DNA from: Agapetus fuscipes
Taxonomy: Eukaryota; Arthropoda; Insecta; Trichoptera; Glossosomatidae
Reading direction: 5' to 3'
Length of the DNA stretch: 64,000 nt
Assembly: GCA_951799405.1 (NCBI GenBank)
Contig: OX637332.1
Span: 30,976,832-31,040,831, forward strand
A model generated the notes under the pieces. That model saw only the letters and a list, made by a program, of their open reading frames with translations. It was not told the origin of the DNA and searched no databases. The stretch's first letter is position 1; every line of letters starts with the position of its first letter. The position numbers and the translations under genes were made by a program. Below, in pieces: positions 56,901-63,801 of this stretch.

Positions 56901-58509
56901 CCGTGCAGGGGGAGGTTAACGTCCAACGGAGACTCGGGGCGGAAGTGGTGTAAGCCTGAAAATCTATCACAACAAAACCATGTTTAATCTTATCTAATCT
57001 AATCTAAGGTGCAAAGATATGTTACATTGGAGATTCACATTACATGCATTTTCACAACCAGACACGTACAAGTTCGCGCTTGCACATGCCGCATGTGAAC
57101 TTACAACATAAAAACTAAATCTCATTTGGACATACACCCTGCAACTCTTGCTGTCCTTCCCTGAGGCAGGGGTGACATTGGCAAAGTGAACCATTTTTAC
57201 AGCATGGGTGGTAAGCATTTTTCCAACCTATAAGTTAAGGAACAATTAATCTCAACGCAAAAAAAATATCGATGATTAAAAGGATATAGGGCACACGCTA
57301 CAAAAACTAAATTGTTCAGGAGAGCAGTTTAATGTTTGAAAAATTGACATAACTTGTTTATTTTTGATCATATCGTTAAAATCAAAACCGCTCTAGAATT
57401 GAAAAAAATACAGGAATTTGTTGGCATTTACATTAATGTGATTTTACGTTTTTTTACGAGGTTTTATGTCACAAGCGCCTTTAGCACAATAAAGGCCAAA
57501 AAATTTGCCGGTTTCGTTTGCCATACTTCGAAAACGCAGTTGTTTGCTTGGGCATGAATGACAAAAAAAAGTCATTATTGAGCCATGGGAGTGAGCGCAT
57601 TAGAAAGAGTGGAAAAATTTAAGTAGGACAGCATTCCTAACTCATGTTCGACCAAAAAGTCGCTTATGCCCTTTTTCCTTTTAAACGACAATATAGTTAA
57701 CTTCTTGCCGCGTTATCTCCTAAGGGTCTCGCATGTGGCGAGTGGAGCCTTTTTATTTTTACAGGTAAGAGCGCCAACCACTTCAGTTGAAGTTGGGGTT
57801 TTCCAGCTTCAGAGGAGACTGGCACTCATTTCTTGTAAAGGCTTAGTAATCTTGACGGTTTTTAATTTTGTGTTTTAAAATAGACACCGAGACGGGAAAT
57901 CATTTCTGACACTTATTTACTAACCAATTATTTACATAAATATTTTTTCAAGCTCCACAGAAATAATTGGACAAAGAAAATATCTAAATTTTCTGATATT
58001 TTCTTATATTCTGAGGGAAAACTCAATTTGAATTTAAATTAAAAAAAATAAAACTTTTTTAAAACAACCCTCGAAATTCAATACAATTTCAATAATATTA
58101 TTAATAAGCAAATACCAAATCCTTCTCCCCTACTAACAGTACCTGCCCGAATAACCCCACCCACTTTCTCTTTCCTACCCTGAATTTTAACCCATTTGTT
58201 TTTAACCTCAGTTAATCTCTGAAGATGGACGGATAAAGTCCGATAGCGCTTAGGCCTTGTTAACTCAAAATAAGTAAAAATAAAACTATGTTTTAAAAAA
58301 GTTTTTTTTTCTTCTAAGTTTAAAGAAAATCTTGATGAATATTGTATGAACTACCTTTCCTTGATGGTGTTCTGTTTGGGATATACACTCTCTCTATAAG
58401 CCAGACCTAGCGGGTGTGGTCTCAGGACTGGTTTCCACTCGTCGTCTCCCAACTGGCCCCTGATGGCAGCTGCGCAGACCAGCAGGACGAGCAAAGATAG
58501 ACCTTGCAT
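35798..58509 (-). CDS. Secreted pentraxin-domain protein, eight exons
   Basis: Exons at 58355-58509, 56725-56955, 53978-54098, 52859-52952, 51267-51363, 42301-42873, 41208-41377 and 35798-35971. The product (about 526 aa) starts with a signal peptide (MQGLSLLVLLVCAAAIRGQ). The pentraxin/LamG-type beta-sandwich runs from about residue 66 to 245. Cys 99 (FTLCTW) and Cys 163 in HSCQSWNG match the pentraxin disulfide and the HxCxSW signature. A His-rich stretch (DHKHHHVHHFGHD), a Pro-rich linker, dibasic sites (KRNK) and a short Cys-bearing C-terminal exon follow. The classic Ca-binding lectin loop is not obvious. The phase of the exon 1 donor at 58355 does not fit exon 2; an in-frame donor at 58389 (A/GTGTAT) or an unseen micro-exon would solve this. 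It lies on the opposite strand downstream of the AGAP005037-like exons. Insect pentraxin-like proteins are poorly characterised; a pattern-recognition or matrix role is only a family-based guess. Confidence 0.9.
35972..36520. other. Intron 7 sequence with a short shared segment
   Basis: TTGCTAGCGCTTGCGAAAGA at 36367 also occurs at 54250, so this is part of an unclassified interspersed repeat. The rest is unassigned. Confidence 0.4.
36526..36613. repeat. 88-bp palindromic mini-MITE
   Basis: AACCTTTTAGGTTTTAAAAA at the left is mirrored by TTTTTAAAACCTAAAAGGTT at the right. Nearly the whole element is one hairpin. Confidence 0.8.
37095..37450 (+). pseudogene. LINE-B 3' end (ORF2 fragment and CAGTTA tail)
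   Basis: Frame fragments MRWFGYLERMDDERL and KRGRERPRKE, then a 3' end CACCCCTAGTAGAACGGTGA and a short ACAGTTACAGTA tail. It is related to but distinct from LINE-A. Copies also at 41670-41965 and 59055-59220. Confidence 0.8.
37455..37668 (-). mobile_element. 5S/tRNA SINE body and ATT tail, 5'-truncated
   Basis: From ATAATATTAGGATGATTT (tail) to GAAGAGCATATTTG; lacks 5S and tRNA parts. It starts next to the LINE-B tail. Confidence 0.85.
37792..38032. mobile_element. PIF/Harbinger-type MITE, 241 bp
   Basis: Perfect 50-bp TIRs starting GGCCGTTTGTCCACCGCACG, flanked by TAA on both sides, the 3-bp TWA duplication of PIF/Harbinger elements. A secondary hairpin (GGTTATAGG / CCTATAACC) lies inside. 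Confidence 0.93.
38053..38220 (+). mobile_element. 245-bp repeat copy 17, diverged
   Basis: GTTGGTATGAGGCTGACC to CACTTAGATTGTAGATT with an internal deletion. Confidence 0.75.
38405..39775. repeat. Inverted repeat-U pair enclosing a GC-rich 1.2 kb core
   Basis: 38451-38492 and about 39724-39770 are reverse complements (ATAAAATAAAGCTATTTTTT, GTTTAACGTAGTTTATTAT). Each is extended outward or inward by other parts of repeat U. The core (38800-39545) is GC-richer and has internal duplications: two ACTTTTGAGGAA...AAGGACCTTTTG units (38960-39075), two GAAGCTGGAGATGTCCAGG units (39165-39225) and two TCTCTGCTTGGAAAT blocks. A 188-codon - strand frame over it has no recognisable domain. Confidence 0.6.
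39836..40060 (-). mobile_element. 245-bp repeat copy 18
   Basis: Nearly full-length; ends at AGGCTGACC side without the TTCCTTGAC start. Confidence 0.88.
40100..40725 (-). mobile_element. Composite SINE body/tRNA unit interrupted by tRNA-headed SINE
   Basis: Outer pieces 40100-40164 and 40522-40725 (body plus tRNA-like unit, no 5S; D arm TAGTCTAGTGGTTACC on the - strand). The inserted tRNA-headed SINE is 40165-40521. This is the same nesting seen at 23922-24462 but at another position. Confidence 0.8.
40165..40521 (-). mobile_element. tRNA-headed SINE, nested
   Basis: A-rich tail (as T11), body and head GGTCGATAGCTGG-like with one deletion in the A box. Confidence 0.88.
40762..41197 (+). 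mobile_element. 5S/tRNA composite SINE, complete with ATT-type tail
   Basis: 5S-like head 40762-40880 (ATCACCAAAGTTAAGCAAC, TTGGATGGGTGACCGC), which keeps the 5S internal promoter elements. tRNA-like unit about 40885-40962 (GGTCCGTAGTCCAATGG). Body to about 41110. Tail GTGTGATACACACAAAAACA, AATCATCCTAATATTATT. The tail ends about 10 bp from exon 7 of the pentraxin gene. Best + strand copy. Confidence 0.95.
41208..41377 (-). CDS. Exon 7 of pentraxin gene
   Basis: 170 bp, acceptor GTGTTTCAG, donor GTAAAG; phase 1 in, 0 out. Reads DKGDSKRQTKRGLIALSDGT and ends NIPVQNLQKEQ. The KRQTKR stretch is a possible proprotein cleavage site. Confidence 0.92.
41670..41965 (+). pseudogene. LINE-B 3' end
   Basis: Same ORF2 end and CACCCCTAGTGGAACGG 3' end as 37095-37450, with an ACAGTAACAGTA tail; it abuts the reverse LINE-C fragment. 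Confidence 0.8.
41967..42258 (-). pseudogene. LINE-C 3' end, reverse
   Basis: Poly(T), then GAGACTCCCTAGATTG and GCAGAGGTGTTGGTGATGTG, up to the ARLWNELP-coding segment near 42230. Its 5' truncation point is about 43 bp beyond the exon 6 donor. Confidence 0.82.
42301..42873 (-). CDS. Exon 6 of pentraxin gene
   Basis: 573 bp, acceptor TATTTTCAG, donor GTAATT; phase 1 in, 1 out. It begins with the last strands of the pentraxin fold (GGMEGELTMLQLYHVALTAG). Then the His-rich KDHKHHHVHHFGHD, the Pro/Ala linker, an Asn/Gln/Leu-rich disordered stretch and a basic end (KRNKPADDVKEVKRNKRE). Confidence 0.94.
42880..43377. other. Intron 5 sequence, nothing recognised
   Basis: AT-rich; frames of 78-90 codons on the - strand (43070-43404) lack support. 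Confidence 0.4.
43485..43715 (-). mobile_element. 245-bp repeat copy 19
   Basis: Lacks the first 25 bp of the unit; GATTA-tailed. Confidence 0.9.
43740..44272 (+). mobile_element. LINE-A 3' end with 245-bp unit (copy 20)
   Basis: ORF2 end NEWNIQSHNKRRACMKKV and KDRKKWRLICNVGG, UTR of about 120 bp, then the 245-bp unit from TTCCTTGACTTATAGG (43996) to (GATTA)6 at 44272. It is the cleanest LINE-to-repeat junction in the window. Confidence 0.9.
44690..45455 (+). repeat. Undescribed repeat (see 11565) split by a hAT-like element
   Basis: Left part to 44735 and right part from 45325 are colinear with 11565-11720. Confidence 0.75.
44736..45324. mobile_element. hAT-like non-autonomous element, 589 bp
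   Basis: Ends ATGATGGGCCGAA and TTCGGCCCATCCCT form imperfect TIRs of hAT type. It is flanked by an exact 8-bp duplication AATAATTA, confirmed by the unoccupied relative at 11.6 kb. Both sub-terminal zones are rich in GAACTTCGG-type words. The interior has GATGATGATGAGGATG and CATCATCATCATCATC, mirror-related. Confidence 0.92.
45456..45940. other. Intron sequence, nothing recognised
   Basis: Slightly GC-richer around 45745-45790 (GTGCGCGCGCACCGGCC, self-complementary core). No exon supported. Confidence 0.4.
45943..46190 (+). mobile_element. 245-bp repeat copy 21
   Basis: Complete from near its 5' end to (GATTA)2. Confidence 0.9.
46195..46335 (-). mobile_element. tRNA-headed SINE fragment
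   Basis: Central body only (TTTTACAGGTAAGAGGGCC to CATTTCTTGAAAAGGC), with a local duplication. Confidence 0.75.
46340..46790. repeat. Two copies of a short unclassified segment
   Basis: GGCGCGTGCATAGGGTATAG near 46590 and a close relative near 46410 both precede AATAAA(C/T)A(T/C)TTTCTCCCATTTC. A diverged duplication about 180 bp apart. Confidence 0.5.
46793..47150 (+). mobile_element. 5S/tRNA SINE - LINE-A chimera ending in 245-bp unit
   Basis: 46793-46829 is the end of the 5S head and start of the tRNA-like unit (TTGGACCGGTCTGTAGTCCA). It switches directly into the LINE-A ORF2 end (GATCTGTGATGTTGGCGGCT), UTR and a 245-bp unit (46944-47150). Confidence 0.8.
47551..47620 (+). mobile_element. 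tRNA-like head of the tRNA-headed SINE only
   Basis: CCGGTCGATAGCTCAGTTGG and GAGCTCGGGTTCGAATCCC are well preserved, but the SINE body is missing after 47620. A 3'-truncated SINE is unusual, so template switching or deletion is likely. It could be read as a tRNA gene but has no proper acceptor stem. Confidence 0.75.
47729..47929 (+). mobile_element. 245-bp repeat copy 23, 5'-truncated
   Basis: From AATAGTTCACTTTGC to CAACTTAGATTTTAGATT. Confidence 0.85.
48050..48381 (-). mobile_element. tRNA-headed SINE, full-length
   Basis: Tail at 48050, head ending CGATAGCTCAGTTGGTAG on the - strand; B box degraded. Confidence 0.92.
48530..48748 (+). mobile_element. Composite SINE tRNA-like/body part
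   Basis: TTTAGTGGTAACACTTCGGA to GCGCTTTGTAGCGACGACG. It runs directly into the tRNA-headed SINE that follows, as at 24.6-24.9 kb. Confidence 0.82.
48752..49005 (+). mobile_element. tRNA-headed SINE with internal deletion
   Basis: Head GGTCGATGGCTCAATTGG; about 60 bp between B box and CTCAGCCTTCACAAGAAATG are deleted. Confidence 0.85.
49291..49547 (-). mobile_element. 245-bp repeat copy 24, diverged
   Basis: Old copy with ACATGTGTGTAAG variant; it faces another diverged copy at 49562. Confidence 0.8.
49562..49755 (+). mobile_element. 245-bp repeat copy 25, diverged
   Basis: Starts within the unit and ends TTTGCAAGTAAGATTA. Confidence 0.7.
49756..50835. other. Intron 5 sequence, nothing recognised
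   Basis: More than 1 kb of AT-rich sequence; no supported exon or repeat. Confidence 0.45.
50840..51096 (+). mobile_element. 245-bp repeat copy 26
   Basis: Complete, starts TTCCTTGACTGATAGG. Confidence 0.9.
51267..51363 (-). CDS. Exon 5 of pentraxin gene
   Basis: 97 bp, acceptor GATGTTACAG, donor GTGAGT; phase 0 in, 1 out. Reads LVGHVIKGGGVAITGQEQNL then PGNYPEPKQAAQ, the GG.l.lGQeqd strand of pentraxins. Confidence 0.95.
51386..51760. mobile_element. MITE with TA duplication, 375 bp
   Basis: TIRs TCTGTACCTTAGAGCATAAA and complement (about 30 bp, one mismatch), flanked by TA on both sides, as in Tc1/mariner-type elements. It begins 22 bp upstream of exon 5's acceptor in transcript order. 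Confidence 0.85.
51935..52205 (-). pseudogene. LINE-A ORF2 fragments
   Basis: 51935-52020 is the reverse of the KKWRLICN-GG ORF2 end. 52128-52205 contains two mirror copies of CAGGCTTCACTTCCATACAT, the MYGSEAW-coding segment. Confidence 0.65.
52209..52442 (-). mobile_element. 245-bp repeat copy 27
   Basis: Complete except for the tail; it joins the LINE fragment at 52205. Confidence 0.88.
52548..52706. repeat. Foldback with CTGAAGATG-hairpin-CGAAACC motif
   Basis: Ends AATAAAAACAATTTTGTATTC and GAATACAAAATAGTTTTTATT are inverted. Inside are GGCCGGTT and AACCGGCC around CTGAAGATGCAAACGGATCG. Confidence 0.82.
52859..52952 (-). CDS. Exon 4 of pentraxin gene (signature exon)
   Basis: 94 bp, acceptor TATTTTCAG, donor GTAAGA; phase 2 in, 0 out. 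Encodes WYHSCQSWNGRTGEWQIWVD, with the HxCxSW pentraxin signature. Confidence 0.96.
53330..53630 (+). mobile_element. tRNA-headed SINE
   Basis: Head CGGTCGATAGCTCAGTTAG; about 30 bp (the GACCCCTTCGGGGATAAC block) deleted near the 3' end. Confidence 0.9.
53631..53952 (+). mobile_element. Possible solo LTR, 322 bp
   Basis: TGCGTTACGG...CGTAACA ends, a TATA-like CCTATAAAAG near 53809 and AATAAA near 53903 fit an LTR. It sits at the very end of a SINE, but the flanks do not give a clear duplication. Confidence 0.4.
53978..54098 (-). CDS. Exon 3 of pentraxin gene
   Basis: 121 bp, acceptor TTTTTCAG, donor GTAGCG; phase 1 in, 2 out. Reads GNQPKAISSWVSNTDRASYY and FYRLNYPLRLN. Confidence 0.95.
54605..54750. 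repeat. Repeat F palindrome
   Basis: GCTGGAGAGATGTTTTCCGG is mirrored by CCGGAAAACATCTCTCCAGC around 54695. The left arm extends into CACGGCCGGCTGATGATG. Confidence 0.88.
54751..55230. other. Intron 2 sequence, nothing recognised
   Basis: AT-rich, no feature supported. Confidence 0.45.
55232..55480 (-). mobile_element. 245-bp repeat copy 28, diverged
   Basis: Full length with many substitutions and no GATTA tail. Confidence 0.8.
55576..55660 (+). mobile_element. tRNA-like unit of the composite SINE, isolated
   Basis: GATCGGTCTGTAGTCTAGTG, CGGACTTGTAATCAG and GGTCGTGGGTCCGAACCTC. It is the least diverged tRNA-like copy; a reverse fragment with CCACTGAACTACGGAGCGG lies at 56013-56047. Confidence 0.7.
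55661..56449. other. Intron 2 sequence, partly LTR-like
   Basis: 56105-56400 has repeated TTTATTAAACAATTTATATT-like runs and a GC-richer half, resembling an LTR in reverse, but no ends could be fixed. Confidence 0.3.
56450..56646. mobile_element. hAT-type MITE, left end missing
   Basis: Same family as 31955-32182, from CCATCGGCTTTCC to CATCCTTCGCCACTG. Confidence 0.88.
56725..56955 (-). CDS. Exon 2 of pentraxin gene
   Basis: 231 bp, acceptor AGATTTTCAG, donor GTAAGA; phase 1 in, 1 out. Encodes DVNLPLHGGPGPTEDACSLY and PDLKEFTLCTWTKFSNHS. GC-rich; the + strand frame across it is a shadow. Confidence 0.95.
56991..57242 (-). mobile_element. 245-bp repeat copy 29
   Basis: Complete and GATTA-tailed; its tail starts 36 bp upstream of exon 2 in transcript order. 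Confidence 0.9.
57700..57915 (-). mobile_element. tRNA-headed SINE, head missing
   Basis: Body from CTTGCCGCGTTATCTCC to ATTTCTGACAC. Confidence 0.85.
58120..58300 (+). repeat. Repeat B copy
   Basis: Nearly identical to 22655-22815, with CTGAAGATGGACGGATAAAG at 58218. Confidence 0.88.
58355..58509 (-). CDS. Exon 1 of pentraxin gene with signal peptide
   Basis: ATG at 58507-58509. The hydrophobic core LSLLVLLVCAAA is followed by a likely cleavage after IRG. Then QLGDDEWKPVLRPHPLGLAY. The donor at 58355 (AAAG/GTAGTT) leaves phase 2, which does not fit exon 2 (needs phase 1). An in-frame donor at 58389 (GAGA/GTGTAT) fits. The mature N-terminus is acidic then basic. Confidence 0.85.
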
Positions 58510-58666
58510 CTTTTCGGAATCGGAGTCCAATGATTATTGTTGTTTTGACCTGCAAAAAAATTTCAAAATTAATATGAGTAGGTATTCATTTTAATTAAAA
58601 AAACTGTTTTTAAAGCATAGTTTTATTTTCACTGTTTTTGAATTTACAATGCCTAAGCATTTCCCT

Positions 58667-58913
58667 TTCCTTGACTTATAGGTTGGTATGAGGCTGACCA
58701 CCCATACTGTAAAAAATGGTTCACTTTGCCAATGTCACCCCTGTTTCAGGGAAGGTCGGCAAAAGTTGTGGGGCTTATGTTCATTTGAGGTTTGGATTTT
58801 ATTTGTAAGTTCACAATCAGCATTTGTAAGCGCGAACTACACTTGTTGGTTTGTGGGCATACATCTGAGAGCTTTAAATGAATATATCCTTGCAACTTAG
58901 ATTATAGATTATA
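58667..58913 (+). mobile_element. 245-bp repeat copy 30
   Basis: Complete, ACTACAC variant with GATTATAGATTATAG tail. It lies upstream of the pentraxin start codon. Confidence 0.92.
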
Positions 58914-59045
58914 GAAGCACTATCGGACTGACTTTATCCGTCCATCTTCAGAGGCTAACTGAGGTTAAAAACAAAAGGGTCAAAATTCATGGTAGGAAAG
59001 AGAAAGTGGGTGGGGTTTTTCGGGCAGGTACTGTTAGTAAGGGAG
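58914..59045 (-). repeat. Repeat B copy, reverse
   Basis: CTTTATCCGTCCATCTTCAG at 58932 begins it; CATCTTCAG is the reverse of the CTGAAGATG motif. Confidence 0.85.
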
Positions 59046-59054
59046 AAGGACTAA

Positions 59055-59220
59055 GGTCTGTACTGTAACTGTAACTCTGTCGCCATTCCGCTAGGGGTGG
59101 CCAGAGCCTCTGCAGAGTTACCTCCATTTTTTCATATCCTGACATACCTCTTTCAATTCCTTCATATCCATCACCTTTTTCATGCATTTTCTTCTTTTAC
59201 GCTCACTTTGTATATCCCAT
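59055..59220 (-). pseudogene. LINE-B 3' end, reverse
   Basis: CTGTAACTGTAACTCTG (CAGTTA tail) followed by CCGCTAGGGGTGGCCAG and ORF2 end sequence. Confidence 0.75.
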
Positions 59221-59456
59221 TCTTTCACAATCTCCTCAATCTGATCACGTATTAGTATTTGCTTATTAATAGTATTATTTTAATTGTATTGGATTTCAAC
59301 ATTGAAAGAGCAATACAGCCTTATTCATTAGATTTGTTACACCAAATATCAAACTTAAACTTGCTTTTTCGCAAGGGAAAATTGACTTTAAACAAGATTT
59401 TAATTTTAAACGTTTTTTTATTAATAAGAGGGATATTGTTTAAATTCACTCTTTTA

Positions 59457-59768
59457 GTCCGATCGATAGCTCAGTTGAAGAGTGCTTGCGTTCAATGACA
59501 GAGGGCTATGATTCGACCTTCATCAAGGGCTTAGGTGATATTTTTCTGGTTAAATGTTAATTCAAAGTCAAAATCAAGGTACTGGCAAGGTTTACTCAGA
59601 CTTCACAAGAAATAATAATATCTGCATCAGGAAAACCCCTCCCTTAAGCGAAGTGGTTTGCGTAAGGCCGGCTGTTTAACCTGTGAAAATGAGTAGGTTC
59701 CTCGCAACTCTTTCGGGAAAAATGCGGTAAGAAGTTGCATTATTTGTGCAACTTAGTTGCTTGGTTGC
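59457..59768 (+). mobile_element. tRNA-headed SINE, diverged
   Basis: Head CCGATCGATAGCTCAGTTG; an old copy that ends GTGCAACTTAGTTGC. Confidence 0.88.
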
Positions 59769-59919
59769 AGTGTTTCCATAAATACAGAAAAGTGATAATG
59801 AATAATGACAAAACATCTTTCAAATAATATAACGATCCGGTATCGACCTAAAAACTTTTTGATTAATACTCATCGAACTATGAGCAGTCTTCTTTTTTAA
59901 AATTCTTGTTAGGAGTCCG

Positions 59920-60330
59920 CTCCATTCGATTTTTCTCTACGCGTCTGAAGCATAGACTATAAAAGGAGAAAAATTGACGTTTCAAAACGTGGTGTTAGTG
60001 GCGCATGTTCCGAATCCCATGGACAACTAGACATACCAACGACTCCATTCATCGGAAGCCACGTTTGGATGCCTTGACTCTGGCCAATATAAAATATGTA
60101 TACGCCGTACTCTTCAGTTCTTCGGACACGTTGTCCGTGGCAATGAGGATAGCCTGTAATGACTGGTTGTGATCGGTGGCTTGGAGGAGAAGAGAGGAAA
60201 AGGAAGATCACTCACACGGTGGATCGATCAAGTCAAAACAGCAGACAAAGAATCGCAGTCAAGAAAAAGCTGGAGAAAAGTGGCTGCTTCCACAAGGGTC
60301 ACATTACTGATAAATAGAAGGAATAAGAAG
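59920..60330 (+). pseudogene. LINE-D ORF2 C-terminal remnant
   Basis: Readable pieces: FGHVVRGNEDSL, RGKGRSLTRWIDQVKTADK, SWRKVAASTRVTLL. The same family as 63230-63480. Confidence 0.75.
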
Positions 60331-60449
60331 TAAACGGAAGACATTTTAAGGCGTTATTCGCAAAATGTAAAAAAATTAAATCAATTCTTGATTATTCTTT
60401 TTTTTATTATTTGAAAAACAACAGCACATATTAATTACACATAAAGAAT

Positions 60450-60615
60450 TTCATAAATATTTAAAAATATAAATGGTAAAACATTGTTTTAATTCACTTT
60501 ATTTAAAATAAATTTAATTTAAATAAAGTGAATTAAAACAATGTTTTACCATTTATATTTTTAAATATTTATAAAAATGGACTTTCACTGTGTTAACAGA
60601 TCAACACTAAAAAAT
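60450..60615. repeat. Inverted pair of repeat X arms (palindrome)
   Basis: Same arms as 18240-18420, with a different A/T centre (TTTAAAATAAATTTAATTTAAA); continues rightward into CTTTCACTGTGTTAACAGAT. Confidence 0.88.
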
Positions 60616-61358
60616 ATTATAAAGAATTTCAGTTAACAAAATATAAGACCAATTCAATTTTTTCAGTTTTAAAAATTAGTAATGCAAAAAAATATGCCAG
60701 AATAGCAACAAGAGTAAAAAGACAGCAAACAAAAATAAAAAGAGAATATCAACAAAACGATTTAACATAATCAGAACCAGTAATAGCTATAATCTAAGTT
60801 AAAAATAAATTTCCAACGAAATAAAAAGTCAAAAGAGAAGAAAAAACCCAATATAAAAACTTAAATAAGAGCAAATTATCTGAAATTCTTTTTTTTTCTG
60901 TACAATCTATGACGTAATCCAGCCGAGGAAAATTTTGAATTTATTTCTCAAAATGAGAGAGGTACATTATTTATTAGCATAAGTGGATAATTTCAATGGG
61001 TATGTTAAAGTTGTTTGAGAAATTCGAACCGAAATTCTCAGCTAATGACTTTTCAACAAATCGTATCAAGTACATGGAAGAAACTGTACGAGCTAAATTA
61101 ATTGTAATTTTGTTTTGGCTCACATCCAAGCTGTTTAGATACCAAATGCCTAGATAGAGACGCAATCTCGTACAAAAATATTTTCCCAAAAGACGAAATA
61201 CGCCCAAGGCTGTTCCGTTTTTGCTTCGTACTCTTGATTAGAAAAAAATATAGACTTAGCTCATATTTTATAATAATGACGGTCTAATACTTTTGCGTAT
61301 TTTCGAAAGATTCTTGACATTGAGAAATGGAAATTTTTGAAATTATTCAATTTAATTA
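60616..61358. other. Non-coding sequence, nothing recognised
   Basis: AT-rich and A-rich to 60890. A 77-codon - strand frame at 60974-61207 is unsupported. Confidence 0.45.
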
Positions 61359-61360
61359 TG

Positions 61361-61500
61361 TTCTTTGATTTGTAGGTTGGTATGAGGCTAATACGGATAA
61401 AAGTGGTTCACTTTTCTGACGATGTTACCCTTTTTACCTACAGGTAAAAGCGGTTGTTGTTTAATTGTGGGTTAGGTTTTATTTTATTTACAGCTTAATA
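61361..61500 (+). mobile_element. 245-bp repeat copy 31, very degenerate
   Basis: Recognised only by TTGTAGGTTGGTATGAGGCT and GTGGTTCACTTTTC. Confidence 0.55.
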
Positions 61501-62289
61501 AAAAATATTAATCTTAATAAACAAAAACACATTAAAATAATAATTAAAATTTGTTGATAATAAAACCATCCCTGGTATGTAAAAGGTTAAGAACCACTGA
61601 TAAAAAAATAACATTAATATTTAGAATATCATTTATTAATAGGCTCGTTCATATTTAACATAAATCTTTTATGTCGTTGCCCATACATCTAGATGGCATG
61701 CCTTTTAAGAAAACGATTTTTTACGCAACAAATAGCTGCTTTGATGTATATCACGTTTCAAATGATAAATAACCAGAGATGAGCATTTACAAATTCTGAT
61801 TATGTTCACATTTTTCATACAATCATTTGAAATCAAAACGATGATTGAAGTATAACAAGAATTGTGCAAGAAACGATATTTTCTAAAGAGCGAGGTCGGG
61901 TTGCAAGAGTATTCTTTATTGCATCGTCAAATCATGAACAAATAACAGTGACATTTGTGCTGAAAATGAGTTATCCATTGATATATTTTTATCTAACAAC
62001 ACTTTTCAAAATAAAGGTAATTTAATATTCTTTTTGAAGTCAAAATGTGACCTTTGTGACCATGTTTAGGAAAGCACTTAAGAGCATTTTATATCCTAAG
62101 CCTGTCGTTAATGTTTCATAAGTATTATGGTCTTATTGTAAGAGTGGCAGTAATAAAAACAACCTTTATAATTTAGTTTAATAAATAATTAACTCGCCTT
62201 ATTTACAAATGATAGGTTAAGTGTATAAAGCGCTCATAAACGAATAAAATATATGCAAATTGTGATTATTTTTTCTATATTTATCTCAA
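61501..62289. other. Non-coding sequence, nothing recognised
   Basis: AT-rich; no exon or repeat supported. Confidence 0.45.
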
Positions 62290-62500
62290 TTAAAAAAAAT
62301 CCGGGATTGCAGTCTTTTTTGTCGCCCTTACCTTTGTAAATTGGCACAATGACCGCCTCTCTCCAGTCCGATGGAAACTCCTTGACACTAACACACAATT
62401 TGCAAAGCTCTCTCATTCATTCAATCACACATTCTCCTCCCGCTTTCATCATCTCAAGTCTTACACCATCCGCACTTGCAGTTTTCCCATTCTTTTATTA
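62290..62500 (-). pseudogene. LINE reverse-transcriptase fragment
   Basis: On the - strand: SADGVRLEMMKAGGE, an in-frame stop, then LCVSVKEFPSDWREAVIVPI and YKGKGDKKDC. The PxDWRxAxIVPIYKGKGD block is a hallmark of LINE reverse transcriptases just before motif 1. Confidence 0.85.
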
Positions 62501-63229
62501 ATTTGCTGGATTTCTACCTTTGATTTAATGCGGTTCGTATTTTTGTAGTTGGTTACCTTATTGGTAACAGTTAATTAAGGAGTCTAGAACCTATCCTAGA
62601 TTTTTGTGCCAAGGATTATTATGATTATGTGGAGGTACACTCGCTAGGAGCTCTCAAGTTTTTGCGGGCATTCAAAAGTGAATGTTCTGTCGATCTGATT
62701 TATTTCATTCGCGACGTTTAAATTGACCGCCTGCTATCTCACTTCGCCTTGCCTGGAAGCCTTCAATTAAACACACGCCACATCCATGTGGGCAGGGGAA
62801 CCTACGATGAAATGTGAAACAGATTATTCTTAAATGTTTAAGTAAAAAAATAACAATAAAATATTTTTTTTATTTTGAAGACGACGACCTGCATCTCATC
62901 TCGAATTACATAAAAGAGAAAATTATGGATTCATTGAAATGTTAGAAATAAATTATAGGTTAAGGGTCATAAAAATAATCTCATTCATTTCCAGATCCCG
63001 CCCATATCTTTCTCCCTCTTTTCAATTTTAGCTCCGCCCCCTCCCCCATCTTATTACTTGGAATTCATGTATTATTTTTAAGTTTAATATCTAGGAAACT
63101 GAAGGTAGAGAGGTATCTCAGAAATCTCTAGAAAACGTTTTTTTTCGTTAATAAATAATCATTAAAATCAGTGGAATAAATCAAAGTTTTTTATTAAAAG
63201 TTCATCAAATTATTTATTTTGTAAAACAA

Positions 63230-63480
63230 ATATTTAAAATAGAATTCCACAATGTATCACCAAAACAGTTTGAACAGATTCTTCTAGATCTTTATCTTGT
63301 TTGCTAAGTATTGTGACCCGCGTGAAAGCAAGCAGTCTTCTCCATTTGACTCTTGATTGCGCTGTCCATAGCGCTTCCTTGTCTGCTGTCTTCACTTGAT
63401 CGGCCCATCGTGGGGGGGACCTTCCTCTACAAGCCTTCGATAACAACCAGTTGTTCCAGGTTATCCTCATCACCACGGAC
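63230..63480 (-). pseudogene. LINE-D ORF2 C-terminal remnant
   Basis: On the - strand: CRGRSPPRWADQVKTADKEA, SRVKWRRLLAFTRV; matches the plus-strand remnant at 60.2 kb. Confidence 0.8.
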
Positions 63481-63649
63481 CACATGTCTGAATAGAGAAA
63501 CTTGAAAGTCATATTGTTCTCAAAACAGTAATTCTTATGACAAATAGTCTCTGTCAGGATTTCGGGAAATTTTGGCAAAAGTAAAAACATACCATATCCA
63601 CTTTTTTCTGTAATACATGATTAAATGGCATTTTAAATTACTCTATTAG

Positions 63650-63730
63650 AAAATTATTCACTTTGCCAATTTGACCCCAGTTTCAAGGAAGATTGGCGAA
63701 ATTTGCAGTTGCGGGTTTCATCTAAATCTG
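63650..63730 (+). mobile_element. 245-bp repeat copy 32, fragment
   Basis: TTCACTTTGCCAATTTGACC and GGAAGATTGGCGAAATTTGC only. Confidence 0.65.
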
Positions 63731-63801
63731 TGTTGAGCCTCGGACTTATCCGCGAGTGAGTCTTACGGCATGTACGTAAAAGAACTGATAAATCAAATCT
63801 A

